Assembly: GCF_000022085.1 (NCBI RefSeq)
Contig: NC_011894.1
Span: forward strand, 336,501 to 400,500
Length of the DNA: 64,000 bases
Direction: 5' to 3'
DNA from: Methylobacterium nodulans ORS 2060
GTDB taxonomy: Bacteria > Pseudomonadota > Alphaproteobacteria > Rhizobiales > Beijerinckiaceae
Shown: piece after piece, positions 35,741-43,928 of the stretch
Numbering within the stretch: position 1 is the first letter of the stretch
How the letters are laid out: each line of letters starts with the position of its first letter
Notes under the pieces: generated by a model
Databases searched by the model: none
Told to the model about the DNA's origin: nothing
Seen by the model: only the letters and a program-made list of their open reading frames with translations
Translations under genes and position numbers: made by a program

Positions 35741-36964
35741 ATGGGAGGCATCGTCGTGGTGGGCACCGGCCAGGGCGGCTTCCAGCTCGGCGCCTCCCTG
35801 CGCGAGGGCGGATACCAGGGACCCGTGACGCTCATCGGCGACGAGCCGGGCCTGCCCTACGGACGCCCGCCGCTCTCCAAGGCCTACCTGATGGGGAAGA
35901 CCGATGCGGCCGGCCTGCTGCTGCGGGCACCCGGCTATTATGCCGAGCACGGGCTCACGATCCGGTCCGGCGAGCGGGTGGCGGCGCTCGACCGTGCGGC
36001 GCAGCGGGTCGAGCTCGCCTCGGGCGAGCGGCTGCCCTTCGACCATCTCGTCCTCGCGACGGGCGCGCGCAACCGCCCGCTGCCCGTGCCGGGCGCCGAC
36101 CTCCCCGGCGTGCATCAGCTGCGCAGCCTCGCGGAGGCCGACGCGCTCAAGGCCGCCCTCGCCGGGGTCACCCGGGTGGCCGTCGTTGGCGCCGGCTTCA
36201 TCGGGCTCGAATTCGCGGCCGTCTGCTCCAGCAAGGGGCTGTCCGTCACGGTGATCGAGGGGCTGGACCGGGCGCTTGCCCGGGCGGTCTCGCCCATCAT
36301 GGCGGGCGCCATCACGGCCTCGCACGAGGCGGCGGGCGCGCGCCTCCTGTTCGGGGCGCAGGTGGAGGCGATCGCGGGGCGCGAGCGGGCGACGGGCGTC
36401 GTCATCCGGGGCGGCGGGACGGTGGAGGCCGACCTCGTCCTCATCGGCATCGGGGTGCTGCCGAACCAGGATCTCGCCGAGGCCGCCGGCCTGCCGATGG
36501 GGAACGGCATCGAGGTCGACGCGATGCTCTCGACCGCCGACCCCGCGGTCTCGGCGATCGGCGACTGCGCCTCCCATCCCTCGCCCCATGCGGACGGCGC
36601 CCGGGTGCGCCTCGAATCGGTGCAGAACGCAGTCGACGGCGCCCGCTGCGTGGCGGCCCGGCTCACCGGCCGGCCGGCCGCCTATACGGCGGTGCCCTGG
36701 TTCTGGAGCGACCAGGGCCCCCTGAAGCTCCAGATCGCCGGCTTGAGCACGCCCGCCGATGCGGCCGTGACCCGCGGCGCGCCGGGGGCGAGCTTCTCGG
36801 TCTTCCGCTACCGGGAGGGCCGCCTGGTCTGCGTCGAGTCCCTCAACCGCCCCGCCGACCACATGATCGCGCGGCGCCTGCTCCAGGCCGGCACGAGCCT
36901 CAGCCCCGAGCAGGCGGCCGATCCCGGCTTCGACCTGAAGGCCTTCGCGCTCACCTCCGCCTGA
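35741..36964 (+). CDS. FAD-dependent NAD(P)H:ferredoxin reductase-like protein
   Basis: A 407-residue flavoprotein of the pyridine-nucleotide-disulfide family, without redox cysteines. The FAD-binding GxGxxG is in VVVGTGQGGFQLGASL at the start, GLPYGRPPLSKAYL marks the oxygenase-coupled reductase group (putidaredoxin/rhodocoxin reductase-like), the NAD(P) motif VAVVGAGFIGLEFAA is near residue 147, and the second FAD contact STADPAVSAIGDCASHP near 265. It would pass electrons from NADH to a [2Fe-2S] ferredoxin for a P450 or dioxygenase; none is adjacent. Confidence 0.9.
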   Translation: MGGIVVVGTGQGGFQLGASLREGGYQGPVTLIGDEPGLPYGRPPLSKAYLMGKTDAAGLLLRAPGYYAEHGLTIRSGERVAALDRAAQRVELASGERLPFDHLVLATGARNRPLPVPGADLPGVHQLRSLAEADALKAALAGVTRVAVVGAGFIGLEFAAVCSSKGLSVTVIEGLDRALARAVSPIMAGAITASHEAAGARLLFGAQVEAIAGRERATGVVIRGGGTVEADLVLIGIGVLPNQDLAEAAGLPMGNGIEVDAMLSTADPAVSAIGDCASHPSPHADGARVRLESVQNAVDGARCVAARLTGRPAAYTAVPWFWSDQGPLKLQIAGLSTPADAAVTRGAPGASFSVFRYREGRLVCVESLNRPADHMIARRLLQAGTSLSPEQAADPGFDLKAFALTSA

Positions 36965-36971
36965 CAGCGGC

Positions 36972-37274
36972 TCAGCTCGTCCCGTCGTCGTTCTCGGTGG
37001 TGAGCTCGCGCGGGTGGATGCCGTCATTCACCGGACCGCTGCCGCGCAGGCGCGCGCCGGGGTCGCCGGTGTCGGTGAACGTCACGCCGGCCGCGACCAG
37101 GGCACCCCGGAGCGCGTCCCGCTGTCCGCGCGACGGAGGATAGGTGCCCGTCTCGAAGTGGCGGATCACCGCCGCGTCGACATTGGCATGCAGGGCGAGA
37201 TCCGCCTCCGACCATCCGAGCAGGTCCCTCGCCCGCCGCACCTGTCCCGCCGTGATGTCGTTCCCGCCGTTCAC
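36972..37274 (-). CDS. XRE-family helix-turn-helix protein
   Basis: A 100-residue DNA-binding protein. The Cro/CI-type HTH spans about residues 6-60: ITAGQVRRARDLLGWSEADL, ALHANVDAAVIRHFETGTYP and a third helix RDALRGALVAAGVTF. GTG 37274 is preferred because AGAGGTGGG lies 3-11 bases upstream; ATG 37319 would add 15 residues that overlap this ribosome site. The acidic tail is unassigned. Convergent with the flavoprotein gene (7-base gap). Targets unknown. Confidence 0.78.
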   Translation of the reverse strand: MNGGNDITAGQVRRARDLLGWSEADLALHANVDAAVIRHFETGTYPPSRGQRDALRGALVAAGVTFTDTGDPGARLRGSGPVNDGIHPRELTTENDDGTS

Positions 37275-37533
37275 TGCCCACCTCTTCGGTTCGGCCCGGG
37301 GCTGAGTCGCCTCGCCCAAGGCTCGTCACTCACGCTAACGGTTCGGTTGGCCATTCGTTTCCGTACGGCCAAGCTTTGCTCGAATCACCCGATCGTACAG
37401 CCAAGCTTGCGGCAAAATTGCAACAGTCTTGCGAAAGACTCGACTGTCCCCCGGCCGCGCGAATGCGCGGCCCCGCCGACGGGTTGCACGGCTCCGCTCG
37501 CCTCACTAGAGTCCGCCGCAACAGCAAGGCTCG

Positions 37534-38034
37534 ATGGGGCAACCAATGATGGCGATGCGGATGGCGGCTGCCGCCGGTGCCGTCGCGCTCGTGGCGTTTG
37601 CCACTCAGGCGTCGGCGCAGGCGATCCTGGGATACGGGCAGAAGAACCGCGACAAGCCGGATCAGAAGCAGTACATCCCGCCTGCCAAGGCGCAGGAGAA
37701 GATCTTCCCGCTGGATTCCACCTGGACAGCCGTGAGCCTGAACGGCAGGCCGTTCGCGGGGGCGGATCGTCCGAGCTTCATCATCGACAAGCAGTACCGC
37801 GCGCGCGGTTTCGGCGGCTGCAACACCTTCGCGGCGACGGCCTTCCCGCTCAAGGAGCAGCACCTCGCGGTGGGCCCGCTCGCCATCACCAAGAAGTCCT
37901 GCGACAAGGCCGTGAGCGCCGCCGAGATGCAGTTCTTCACGGCGTTCCGCACCTCCGCGCAGTGGGACATCGTCGGCTCGCAGCTGGTCATCAAGTCCCA
38001 GGCCGGCGAGCTGCGCTTCGACCGCGCGCTCTGA
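37534..38034 (+). CDS. META-domain (HslJ-like) exported protein
   Basis: A 166-residue protein with a Sec signal peptide (AAAAGAVALVAFATQASA, cleavage near residue 28). The META domain covers the second half: STWTAVSLNGRPF, FGGCNTFAATAFPL, LAVGPLAITKKSC and EMQFFTAF, closing with GSQLVIKSQAGELRFDR. META proteins such as HslJ are periplasmic or outer-membrane-associated and linked to stress or novobiocin resistance; exact role unknown. A second in-frame ATG at 37546/37552 could serve as start. A clear terminator follows. Confidence 0.85.
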   Translation: MGQPMMAMRMAAAAGAVALVAFATQASAQAILGYGQKNRDKPDQKQYIPPAKAQEKIFPLDSTWTAVSLNGRPFAGADRPSFIIDKQYRARGFGGCNTFAATAFPLKEQHLAVGPLAITKKSCDKAVSAAEMQFFTAFRTSAQWDIVGSQLVIKSQAGELRFDRAL

Positions 38035-38058
38035 CCGATCGCTCCGGCCCGGCCGGCA

Positions 38059-38087
38059 AGCGGATCCGCCCTGCGGGTCCGCTTTTT
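38059..38087 (+). terminator. Intrinsic terminator of the META-domain gene
   Basis: Arms AGCGGATCC (38059-38067) and GGGTCCGCT (38075-38083) pair with one G-U and a 7-base loop, followed by TTTTT. It begins 24 bases after the stop codon. Confidence 0.85.
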
Positions 38088-38286
38088 CGCGTGAAGTGCG
38101 GCGCGAGCCGCGCCGATCGCCGCTCTCGGCATGAATCCGCCGGGTCGGCACGTGGAACGCCGATTGTCCCCCGCCCGCGGCTGCTCTAAGGCAGCAGCCG
38201 ATCTTTCCAAGAAGACCGGCGCCCTGTCCGCGGTGCGGCTCGCGGCGGGAGGCGGCGCGCGGCCGGACGGTGCGAGGGAGGCACGA

Positions 38287-39420
38287 ATGCGTGTGCTGAT
38301 GAGAGGATTGGTGGCCGCGGCCCTGCTGGCCGGGGCCGTGACGGGAGCTGCGGCTCAGGACAAGACGCCGGTGAAGCTCGGCGCCATCGAGATCCTGACC
38401 GGTCCCAACAGCCGCTACGGGATCGCGATCCAGCGCGGCTTCGATCTCGCCGCGGCCGAGATCAACAAGGGTGGCGGCGTGCTGGGCGGTCGGCCGCTCG
38501 CGCTCGTCTACGAGGATTCGGCCGGCGCCAAGGAGCAGGCACTCAACGCCGCCCGCAAGCTCATCGGCCGGGACAAGGTTCCGCTGATCCTCGGCCCCAC
38601 CCTTTCGAACGAGATGTTCGCCGCAGGCCCGGTCGCCAACGAGCGCAAGGTCCCGATCGTCGGCACCTCCACCACCGCGAACGGCATCACGGCGATCGGC
38701 CCCTACGTGTTCCGCACCTCGCTGCCGGAGGCGGACGTCATCCCGGTGACGCTCCGCACCGCGAAGGAGAAGTTCGGCATCAAGCGCGTCGCCGTGATGT
38801 ACGGCAACGACGACGCCTTCACCAAGTCGGCCTACGACGTGATGAAGGGCGCGCTGGACAAGCTCGGCATCGAGGTGCTGACCACCGAGACCTTCGGCTC
38901 CAAGGACACCGACTTCTCGGCCCAGCTCACCAAGATCAAGGGCCTGAACCCCGACGCGATCGTGCTGTCGGCGCTGGTCGAGGCGGCCTCCGGCATCGCC
39001 CTCCAGGCCCGGCAGCTCGGCATCGACCCGAAGGTGTTCATCATCGGCGGCAACGGCCTGAACTCGCCCAAGCTCGGCGAGATCGCGGGCGCGGCGGCCG
39101 ACGGCACCATCGTCGGAAGCCCCTGGTTCATCGGCAAGAAGGACCCGGCGAATCAGGCCTTCGTGGCCTCCTTCCGGGAGAAGTACGGCGACAGCCCCGA
39201 CCAGTTCGCCGCCCAGGCCTACGACACGCTGTTCATCGTAGCGAAGGCCATCGACGCCGCCGGGGCGCCCGAATCCGAGAAGATCAAGGATGCGCTGATC
39301 AAGGTGAAGCATACCGGCGTGATGGGTCCGTTCTCGTTCTCGGAGAGCCGCGATCCGGCGGACACGTCCGGCGTGGTGGTGCTCACCATGAAGGGCGGCA
39401 AGTTCCAGCTGCTGGAGTGA
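38287..39420 (+). CDS. HAAT-family periplasmic binding protein (LivK-like)
   Basis: A 377-residue type-I binding protein. Signal peptide LVAAALLAGAVTGAAA with cleavage near residue 23; mature start PVKLGAIEILTGPNSRYG, with GTSTTANGITAIGPYVFR around the ligand region and a closing DTSGVVVLTMKGGKFQLLE. ATG 38287 has GGAGG (38277-38281) upstream. First gene of the second Liv-type importer; livH follows after a 222-base gap that contains a double-hairpin repeat, so binding protein and permeases may be expressed at different levels. Solute could be a branched-chain amino acid, amide or aromatic compound. Confidence 0.92.
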   Translation: MRVLMRGLVAAALLAGAVTGAAAQDKTPVKLGAIEILTGPNSRYGIAIQRGFDLAAAEINKGGGVLGGRPLALVYEDSAGAKEQALNAARKLIGRDKVPLILGPTLSNEMFAAGPVANERKVPIVGTSTTANGITAIGPYVFRTSLPEADVIPVTLRTAKEKFGIKRVAVMYGNDDAFTKSAYDVMKGALDKLGIEVLTTETFGSKDTDFSAQLTKIKGLNPDAIVLSALVEAASGIALQARQLGIDPKVFIIGGNGLNSPKLGEIAGAAADGTIVGSPWFIGKKDPANQAFVASFREKYGDSPDQFAAQAYDTLFIVAKAIDAAGAPESEKIKDALIKVKHTGVMGPFSFSESRDPADTSGVVVLTMKGGKFQLLE

Positions 39421-39430
39421 GCCCGAAGCG

Positions 39431-39590
39431 CGGGGATCCCCTCTCCCGGGTGGGAGAGGGGCAGGGGGTGAGGGTGGCACGGTTTCGAATAAAACACTGA
39501 GCGTCGCGCTGGCAGCGGCACGGTTCAGGGTCTTTGCTGCACCGTCTCCACCCTCACCCCTGCCCCTCTCCCAAACGGGAGAGGGGTTCT
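39431..39590. repeat. Composite inverted repeat, CCCTCTCCC family (intact copy)
   Basis: Two hairpin modules in opposite orientation: 39438-39461 (CCCCTCTCCC, loop GGGT, GGGAGAGGGG) and 39563-39586 (same arms, loop AAAC). Between them is an inner arm pair (GGTGAGGGTGG against CCACCCTCACC) and a central 70-base segment with ACTGAGCGTCGCGCTGGCAG and GGTTCAGGGTCT. The whole layout, including the central segment, recurs at 42967-47060, where the nested mobile element has split it. Lies between a binding-protein gene and livH. Confidence 0.85.
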
Positions 39591-39642
39591 TCCCGTGGGT
39601 CCCTCCAGGTCGTCGCCCGCACCACCGAATCATCTCTTCCCC

Positions 39643-40524
39643 ATGCTTGAGCAGCAGCTCGTCAACGGCGTCGTCCTCGGGGCGACCTACGCCCTCTTCG
39701 CCATCGGCTTCACGCTGATGTTCGGCGTGATGGGCGTCATCAACCTGACCTACGGCGTCTATTTCGCGATCGGCGCCTTCGCGGCCCTGTGGTCGACGCA
39801 GAGCCTGAACCTCGGCATCGCCGCCGCCCTGCCGGTCGGAGCCCTGGTCGCGGGCCTGATCGCGGTGGCGATCGACACGGCGCTCCTCACCCGGCTGCGC
39901 AAGGCCAAGGCGCCGGAACTCGCCTCCCTGATGGTGACCCTCGGCGCCACGCTCTTCCTCTATGCGGGCCTTGCCGCGTGGCTCGGCACCGAGATCCGGC
40001 GCTTTCCCGCCGCAATCTTCGAGGGCGGCGCCTACAGCCTCGGCAGCATCCGCATCGGCACCACCCAGATCCTGATCGTCGGCGCCGCTATCGCCTTCGT
40101 GATCGCCCTGATGGCGCTGGTGCGCGGCTCGCGCCTCGGCCTCGCCATCCGGGCCGTCGCCGAGAACCCGGACGCGGCCGCGCTGATGGGCATCAATGGC
40201 GGGCTGATGCTGCGCGTCGTGTCCTTCCTGTCGGGCGCCATCGGAGGCGCAGCGGGCGTGCTCGTCGGCCTCAACTTCAACGCCATCCAGCCCTTCATGG
40301 GCGAGCACATGATGCTGCGGGGCTTCGCGGTGATCATCGTGGGCGGCCTCGGGGACCTGCGCGGGGCCCTGGTGGCCGGCCTGCTCCTCGGCTTTGCCGA
40401 GGTGCTGACCGCCGCCTATCTGTCCTCGACCTTCAAGGACCTCACCGCCTTCGCGCTCCTGGTGGCGACCCTGTGGTTCCGGCCCATGGGCCTGTTCGGC
40501 CGCGCGGCCGCCAAGCGGGCCTGA
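39643..40524 (+). CDS. livH: HAAT-family ABC permease, LivH type (second system)
   Basis: A 293-residue permease beginning MLEQQLVNGVVLGATYALFA, with INLTYGVYFAIGAFAA and the C-terminal loop FAVIIVGGLGDLRGALVAGL contacting the ATPases. ATG 39643 is preferred over GTG 39595 because upstream residues lie in the hairpin repeat. Pairs with livM beginning 5 bases downstream. About eight membrane segments. Confidence 0.93.
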   Translation: MLEQQLVNGVVLGATYALFAIGFTLMFGVMGVINLTYGVYFAIGAFAALWSTQSLNLGIAAALPVGALVAGLIAVAIDTALLTRLRKAKAPELASLMVTLGATLFLYAGLAAWLGTEIRRFPAAIFEGGAYSLGSIRIGTTQILIVGAAIAFVIALMALVRGSRLGLAIRAVAENPDAAALMGINGGLMLRVVSFLSGAIGGAAGVLVGLNFNAIQPFMGEHMMLRGFAVIIVGGLGDLRGALVAGLLLGFAEVLTAAYLSSTFKDLTAFALLVATLWFRPMGLFGRAAAKRA

Positions 40525-40529
40525 CCGCC

Positions 40530-41375
40530 ATGTGGGAGGCCCTCGACGATTTCTACTGGACCTATCAGAGCCTCATCCACGGCATCGGGGTGAACGGGCT
40601 CCTGGCGCTCTCGATCTACGTGGTGCTGGCGGTGGGCCAGCTCTCGCTCGGGCAGGCGGCCTTCATGGGCGTCGGCGCCTATACGGGGGCGCTGCTGACC
40701 GTGAAGTTCGGCACGCCCTTCGCGGTCTCGATGGCCGCCGCCGCGGCGGTGCCGGCGTTGATCGCCCTCGTGGTCGGCGGCCCGACCCTGCGGCTCACCG
40801 GCGTCTACCTCGCCATTGCGACGATCGGGCTCGGCGAGATCACCCGCATCGTCTTCCTCAACTGGGATTACGCGGGCGGGGCGCTCGGGCTCTCCGGCAT
40901 CCCCGAGAGGGGCGGGGTCGGGGCGATCTACGGCACGCTCGCGGTCGTGCTCGTCGGCCTCATCCTGGTCGCGCGCTCGCGCGTCGGGCGGGCCATGGAG
41001 GCGATGCGCGAGGACGAGGCGGCAGCCGGCGTGATGGGCGTGAACCTGCCGCGCTACCGCATGACCGCCCTCGTGGTCTCCTCCGCCCTCGCCGGCATCG
41101 CGGGCTGCCTCTCGGCCCATGTCTCCTCCTTCATCGGCCCGAACGAGTACGGGTTCGAGACCGCCGTGACCATCCTCAGCTACGCCCTCCTCGGCGGCAT
41201 CGGCTCGCCCGTGGCGCCGGTCCTCGGCGCCGCGATCCTCACCCTGCTGCCCGAGGTGCTGCGCCCGCTCGCGGATTTCCGCCTCATGGTGAACGGCCTC
41301 ATCATCGTGATCGCCGTGCTGTTCATGCCGCGGGGCATCCTGCCCTGGCGCATCGCCCGGACGGGGGCCCGATGA
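40530..41375 (+). CDS. livM: HAAT-family ABC permease, LivM type (second system)
   Basis: A 281-residue permease, compact form. Contains LSIYVVLAVGQLSLGQAAFM, LRLTGVYLAIATIGLGEITR and the EAA-like YALLGGIGSPVAPVLGAAI. Its stop codon overlaps the livG start (ATGA), showing translational coupling. Partner of the LivH encoded directly upstream. Confidence 0.93.
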   Translation: MWEALDDFYWTYQSLIHGIGVNGLLALSIYVVLAVGQLSLGQAAFMGVGAYTGALLTVKFGTPFAVSMAAAAAVPALIALVVGGPTLRLTGVYLAIATIGLGEITRIVFLNWDYAGGALGLSGIPERGGVGAIYGTLAVVLVGLILVARSRVGRAMEAMREDEAAAGVMGVNLPRYRMTALVVSSALAGIAGCLSAHVSSFIGPNEYGFETAVTILSYALLGGIGSPVAPVLGAAILTLLPEVLRPLADFRLMVNGLIIVIAVLFMPRGILPWRIARTGAR

Positions 41376-42172
41376 GCATGCCGGCCCCTTCCCTGCTGGT
41401 GGCCGAGGGCCTGACCCGCCGCTTCCAGGGCCTCGTCGCCGTCGATGGCGTGGATCTCGCGGTGCGCGAGGGCAATGTCCATGGCCTGATCGGCCCGAAC
41501 GGAGCGGGCAAGACCACCCTGTTCAACCTGCTCTCGGGGGTGCTCGCCCCCACGGCCGGCAGCGTGCGCCTCGACGGGCGCGCCCTCGACGGCCTGCCGC
41601 CCTACCGGCGCACGGCCCTCGGGCTCGCCCGCACCTTCCAGAACATCCGCATCTTCACCGAGATGACGGTGCTGGAGAACGTGATGACCGGCATGCATGC
41701 GCGGCTGTCGTCCGGGCTCGGCATCCTCCTGCGCAGCCCCGGCTTCCGGGCGGAGGAGCGGGCCGCCAAGGCGCGCGCCCGCGAGCTTCTCGCCTTCGTG
41801 GGCCTCGCCGAGGCGGCGGAGCGGCGCGCCGGCAGCCTGCCCTACGGCGACCAGCGGCGGCTGGAGATCGCCCGGGCGCTCGCCTGCGAGCCGCGCCTCG
41901 TCCTCCTCGACGAGCCGGCAGCGGGCATGAACCCGGCCGATACGCATGCGCTCCTCGGCCTGCTGCGGCGGCTGCGCGACGAGCGCGGCCTCACCCTGCT
42001 CCTCGTCGAGCACGACATGCCCCTGGTCATGAGCCTGTGCGACCGCCTCACCGTGCTGAATTTCGGCCGCCGCATCGCGGACGGGACGCCCGCGGAAGTG
42101 CGCGCCCACCCGGCCGTGATCGAGGCCTATCTCGGCACCAAGGCGGCGATCCCGCAGGGAGCGGCCTCGTGA
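41372..42172 (+). CDS. livG: ABC ATP-binding protein, LivG type (second system)
   Basis: A 266-residue ATPase. Walker A GPNGAGKTT near residue 42, Q-loop ARTFQNIRIFTEMTVLENV, signature LPYGDQRRLEIARAL (the common LivG variant), Walker B LVLLDEPAAGMNP and H-loop LVEHDMPLVM. ATG 41372 overlaps the livM stop (ATGA), and the livF start overlaps its own stop (GTGA), giving a tightly coupled string of three genes. Confidence 0.95.
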   Translation: MSMPAPSLLVAEGLTRRFQGLVAVDGVDLAVREGNVHGLIGPNGAGKTTLFNLLSGVLAPTAGSVRLDGRALDGLPPYRRTALGLARTFQNIRIFTEMTVLENVMTGMHARLSSGLGILLRSPGFRAEERAAKARARELLAFVGLAEAAERRAGSLPYGDQRRLEIARALACEPRLVLLDEPAAGMNPADTHALLGLLRRLRDERGLTLLLVEHDMPLVMSLCDRLTVLNFGRRIADGTPAEVRAHPAVIEAYLGTKAAIPQGAAS

Positions 42173-42918
42173 GCGCGCTCCTCAGCGTGACCGGCCTGCG
42201 CCTCGGCTACGGCCGGGCCGACGTGGTGCACGGGCTCGACCTCACGGTCACTGAGGGCCGGATCGTCTCGCTGATCGGCTCGAACGGAGCGGGCAAGACC
42301 ACGATCCTGCGCGGCCTCTCGGGGCTCCTGAAGCCCCGCGCGGGCGAGATCCGTTGGGGCGGCCAAGCGGGCGAGGGTACTTCGGGCGGGAACCTCCCGG
42401 GCCTGGACCTGGCGGGCGAGCCCGCCCACCGCATCGCCCGCCGCGGCATCGTGCAGGTGCCGGAAGGTCGGCAGGTCTTCGCCAACATGACGGTGGCCGA
42501 GAACCTGCGGCTCGGCGCCTATCGGGCGAGTCATGCCGAGGCTGCGCGGCGGCAGCAGGCCGTGGTGGCGCGATTTCCCCGGCTCGGCGAGCGGCTCTCC
42601 CAGCAGGCCGGCTATCTGTCGGGCGGCGAGCAGCAGATGCTCGCCATGGGCCGCGCCCTGATGGCCGAGCCTAAGCTCCTTCTCCTCGACGAGCCCTCGA
42701 TGGGCCTCGCTCCGCTCATCGTGGATGAGATTTTTTCCATCATCGCGGCGCTGCGGGCCGAGGGCCGCACGATCCTGCTCGTGGAGCAGAATGCCGGCGC
42801 CGCGCTCGCCATCGCGGACGACGCCTATGTGCTGGAGACCGGCCGCATCCGCCTCCAGGGCCCGGCCGCCGAGGTGGCCCGCAATCCGGAGGTGGCGGCG
42901 GCCTATCTGGGCCTTTGA
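42169..42918 (+). CDS. livF: ABC ATP-binding protein, LivF type (second system)
   Basis: A 249-residue ATPase starting at GTG 42169, overlapping the livG stop. Walker A GSNGAGKTT near residue 40, Q-loop GIVQVPEGRQVFANMTVAEN, signature LSGGEQQMLAMGRAL, Walker B LLLLDEPSMGLAPLI and VEQNAGAAL. A short Gly-rich insert (AGEGTSGGNLPGLDLAGEPA) between the early strand and the Q-loop is longer than in most LivF. Last gene of the operon; the repeat holding the nested insertion begins about 50 bases later. Confidence 0.93.
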   Translation: MSALLSVTGLRLGYGRADVVHGLDLTVTEGRIVSLIGSNGAGKTTILRGLSGLLKPRAGEIRWGGQAGEGTSGGNLPGLDLAGEPAHRIARRGIVQVPEGRQVFANMTVAENLRLGAYRASHAEAARRQQAVVARFPRLGERLSQQAGYLSGGEQQMLAMGRALMAEPKLLLLDEPSMGLAPLIVDEIFSIIAALRAEGRTILLVEQNAGAALAIADDAYVLETGRIRLQGPAAEVARNPEVAAAYLGL

Positions 42919-43056
42919 TACGGCTTCCGGTTGATCCGTTCGGAAACGAGTACGCGTGGGAACCGCGGGATCCCCTCTCCCGTGCGGGTGTATAGACCGG
43001 AGACAAGGGTTACAGGTGTTCGGAGACATGGGTGACACAATGGCCAAGAGCAATCG

Positions 43057-43904
43057 ATGCGGGAGCGTGTCGTGCCTTGGCAAGAGGTGTCAGTCATAGA
43101 CAACCGCGCCGAGTTCGTGGGTCTGGCCCAGCAGGAGGCGGCGAACGTGGCGGCGCTGTGCCGCCGCTTCGGGATCAGCCGCAAGACTGGCTACAAGTGG
43201 CTGGGCCGGGCGCGGAGTGGCGCGGGCTTGGACGACCGCTCGCGGCGCCCGCACGCCAGCCCGGCCCGCACGTCCCCCGAGATGGAGGAGGCGGTGCTGG
43301 AACTGCGCACGGCTCATCCGAGTTGGGGTGGGCGCAAGCTGCGCCGACGGCTGCAGGATCAGGGCCAGGAGGTGGTCCCGGCCGCCTCGACGATCACCGC
43401 CGTGCTGGCGCGCCACGCCCGGCTGGGCCAACCCGATGCCCCCAGCATCCCGTTCACCCGCTTCGAGCACCCCCGGCCCAACGCTCTCTGGCAGATGGAC
43501 TTCAAGGGCCACTTCGCCCATGCCGGCGGCCGCTGCCACCCTCTCACCGTGCTGGACGACCACAGCCGCTACGCGCTCTGCCTGGCGGCCTGTGCCGACG
43601 AGGTCACCGCGACCGTGCAGGGGCAGCTGAGTGCCACGTTCCGGCGCTACGGCCTGCCCGAGCGGATCAACCTGGACAACGGCAGCCCCTGGGGCAACGG
43701 ACCGGGCCAGCGCTACACGCCTCTCACCGTGTGGCTGCTGCGGCTGGGCATCCACATCAGCCACAGCCGGCCCTACCATCCGCAGACCAACGGCAAGGAC
43801 GAGGGCTTCCATCGCACCCTCAAGCGCGACGTGCTGCATGGCGCGTTCTACGCCAGCCTGGCGGCCTGCCAGCGGGCGTTCGATCGCTTCCGGCTGATCT
43901 ACAA
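43057..43904 (+). pseudogene. IS481-family transposase, 5' part (split by insertion)
   Basis: First 282 codons plus two bases of a DDE transposase. N-terminal HTH CRRFGISRKTGYKWLGRARS, then the rve integrase core with catalytic Asp in ALWQMDFKGHFA, second Asp in INLDNGSPWGNG and Glu in GKDEGFHRTLKRDVL. The sequence is interrupted after RFRLIYN. Joining base 43904 to 46555 restores the reading frame exactly (IYN-SERPHEALG), giving a 391-residue protein ending at 46882. All catalytic residues are in this part, but the C-terminus is missing. Confidence 0.92.
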
Positions 43905-43928
43905 TTGCTCATCAGAACGCACATCTCG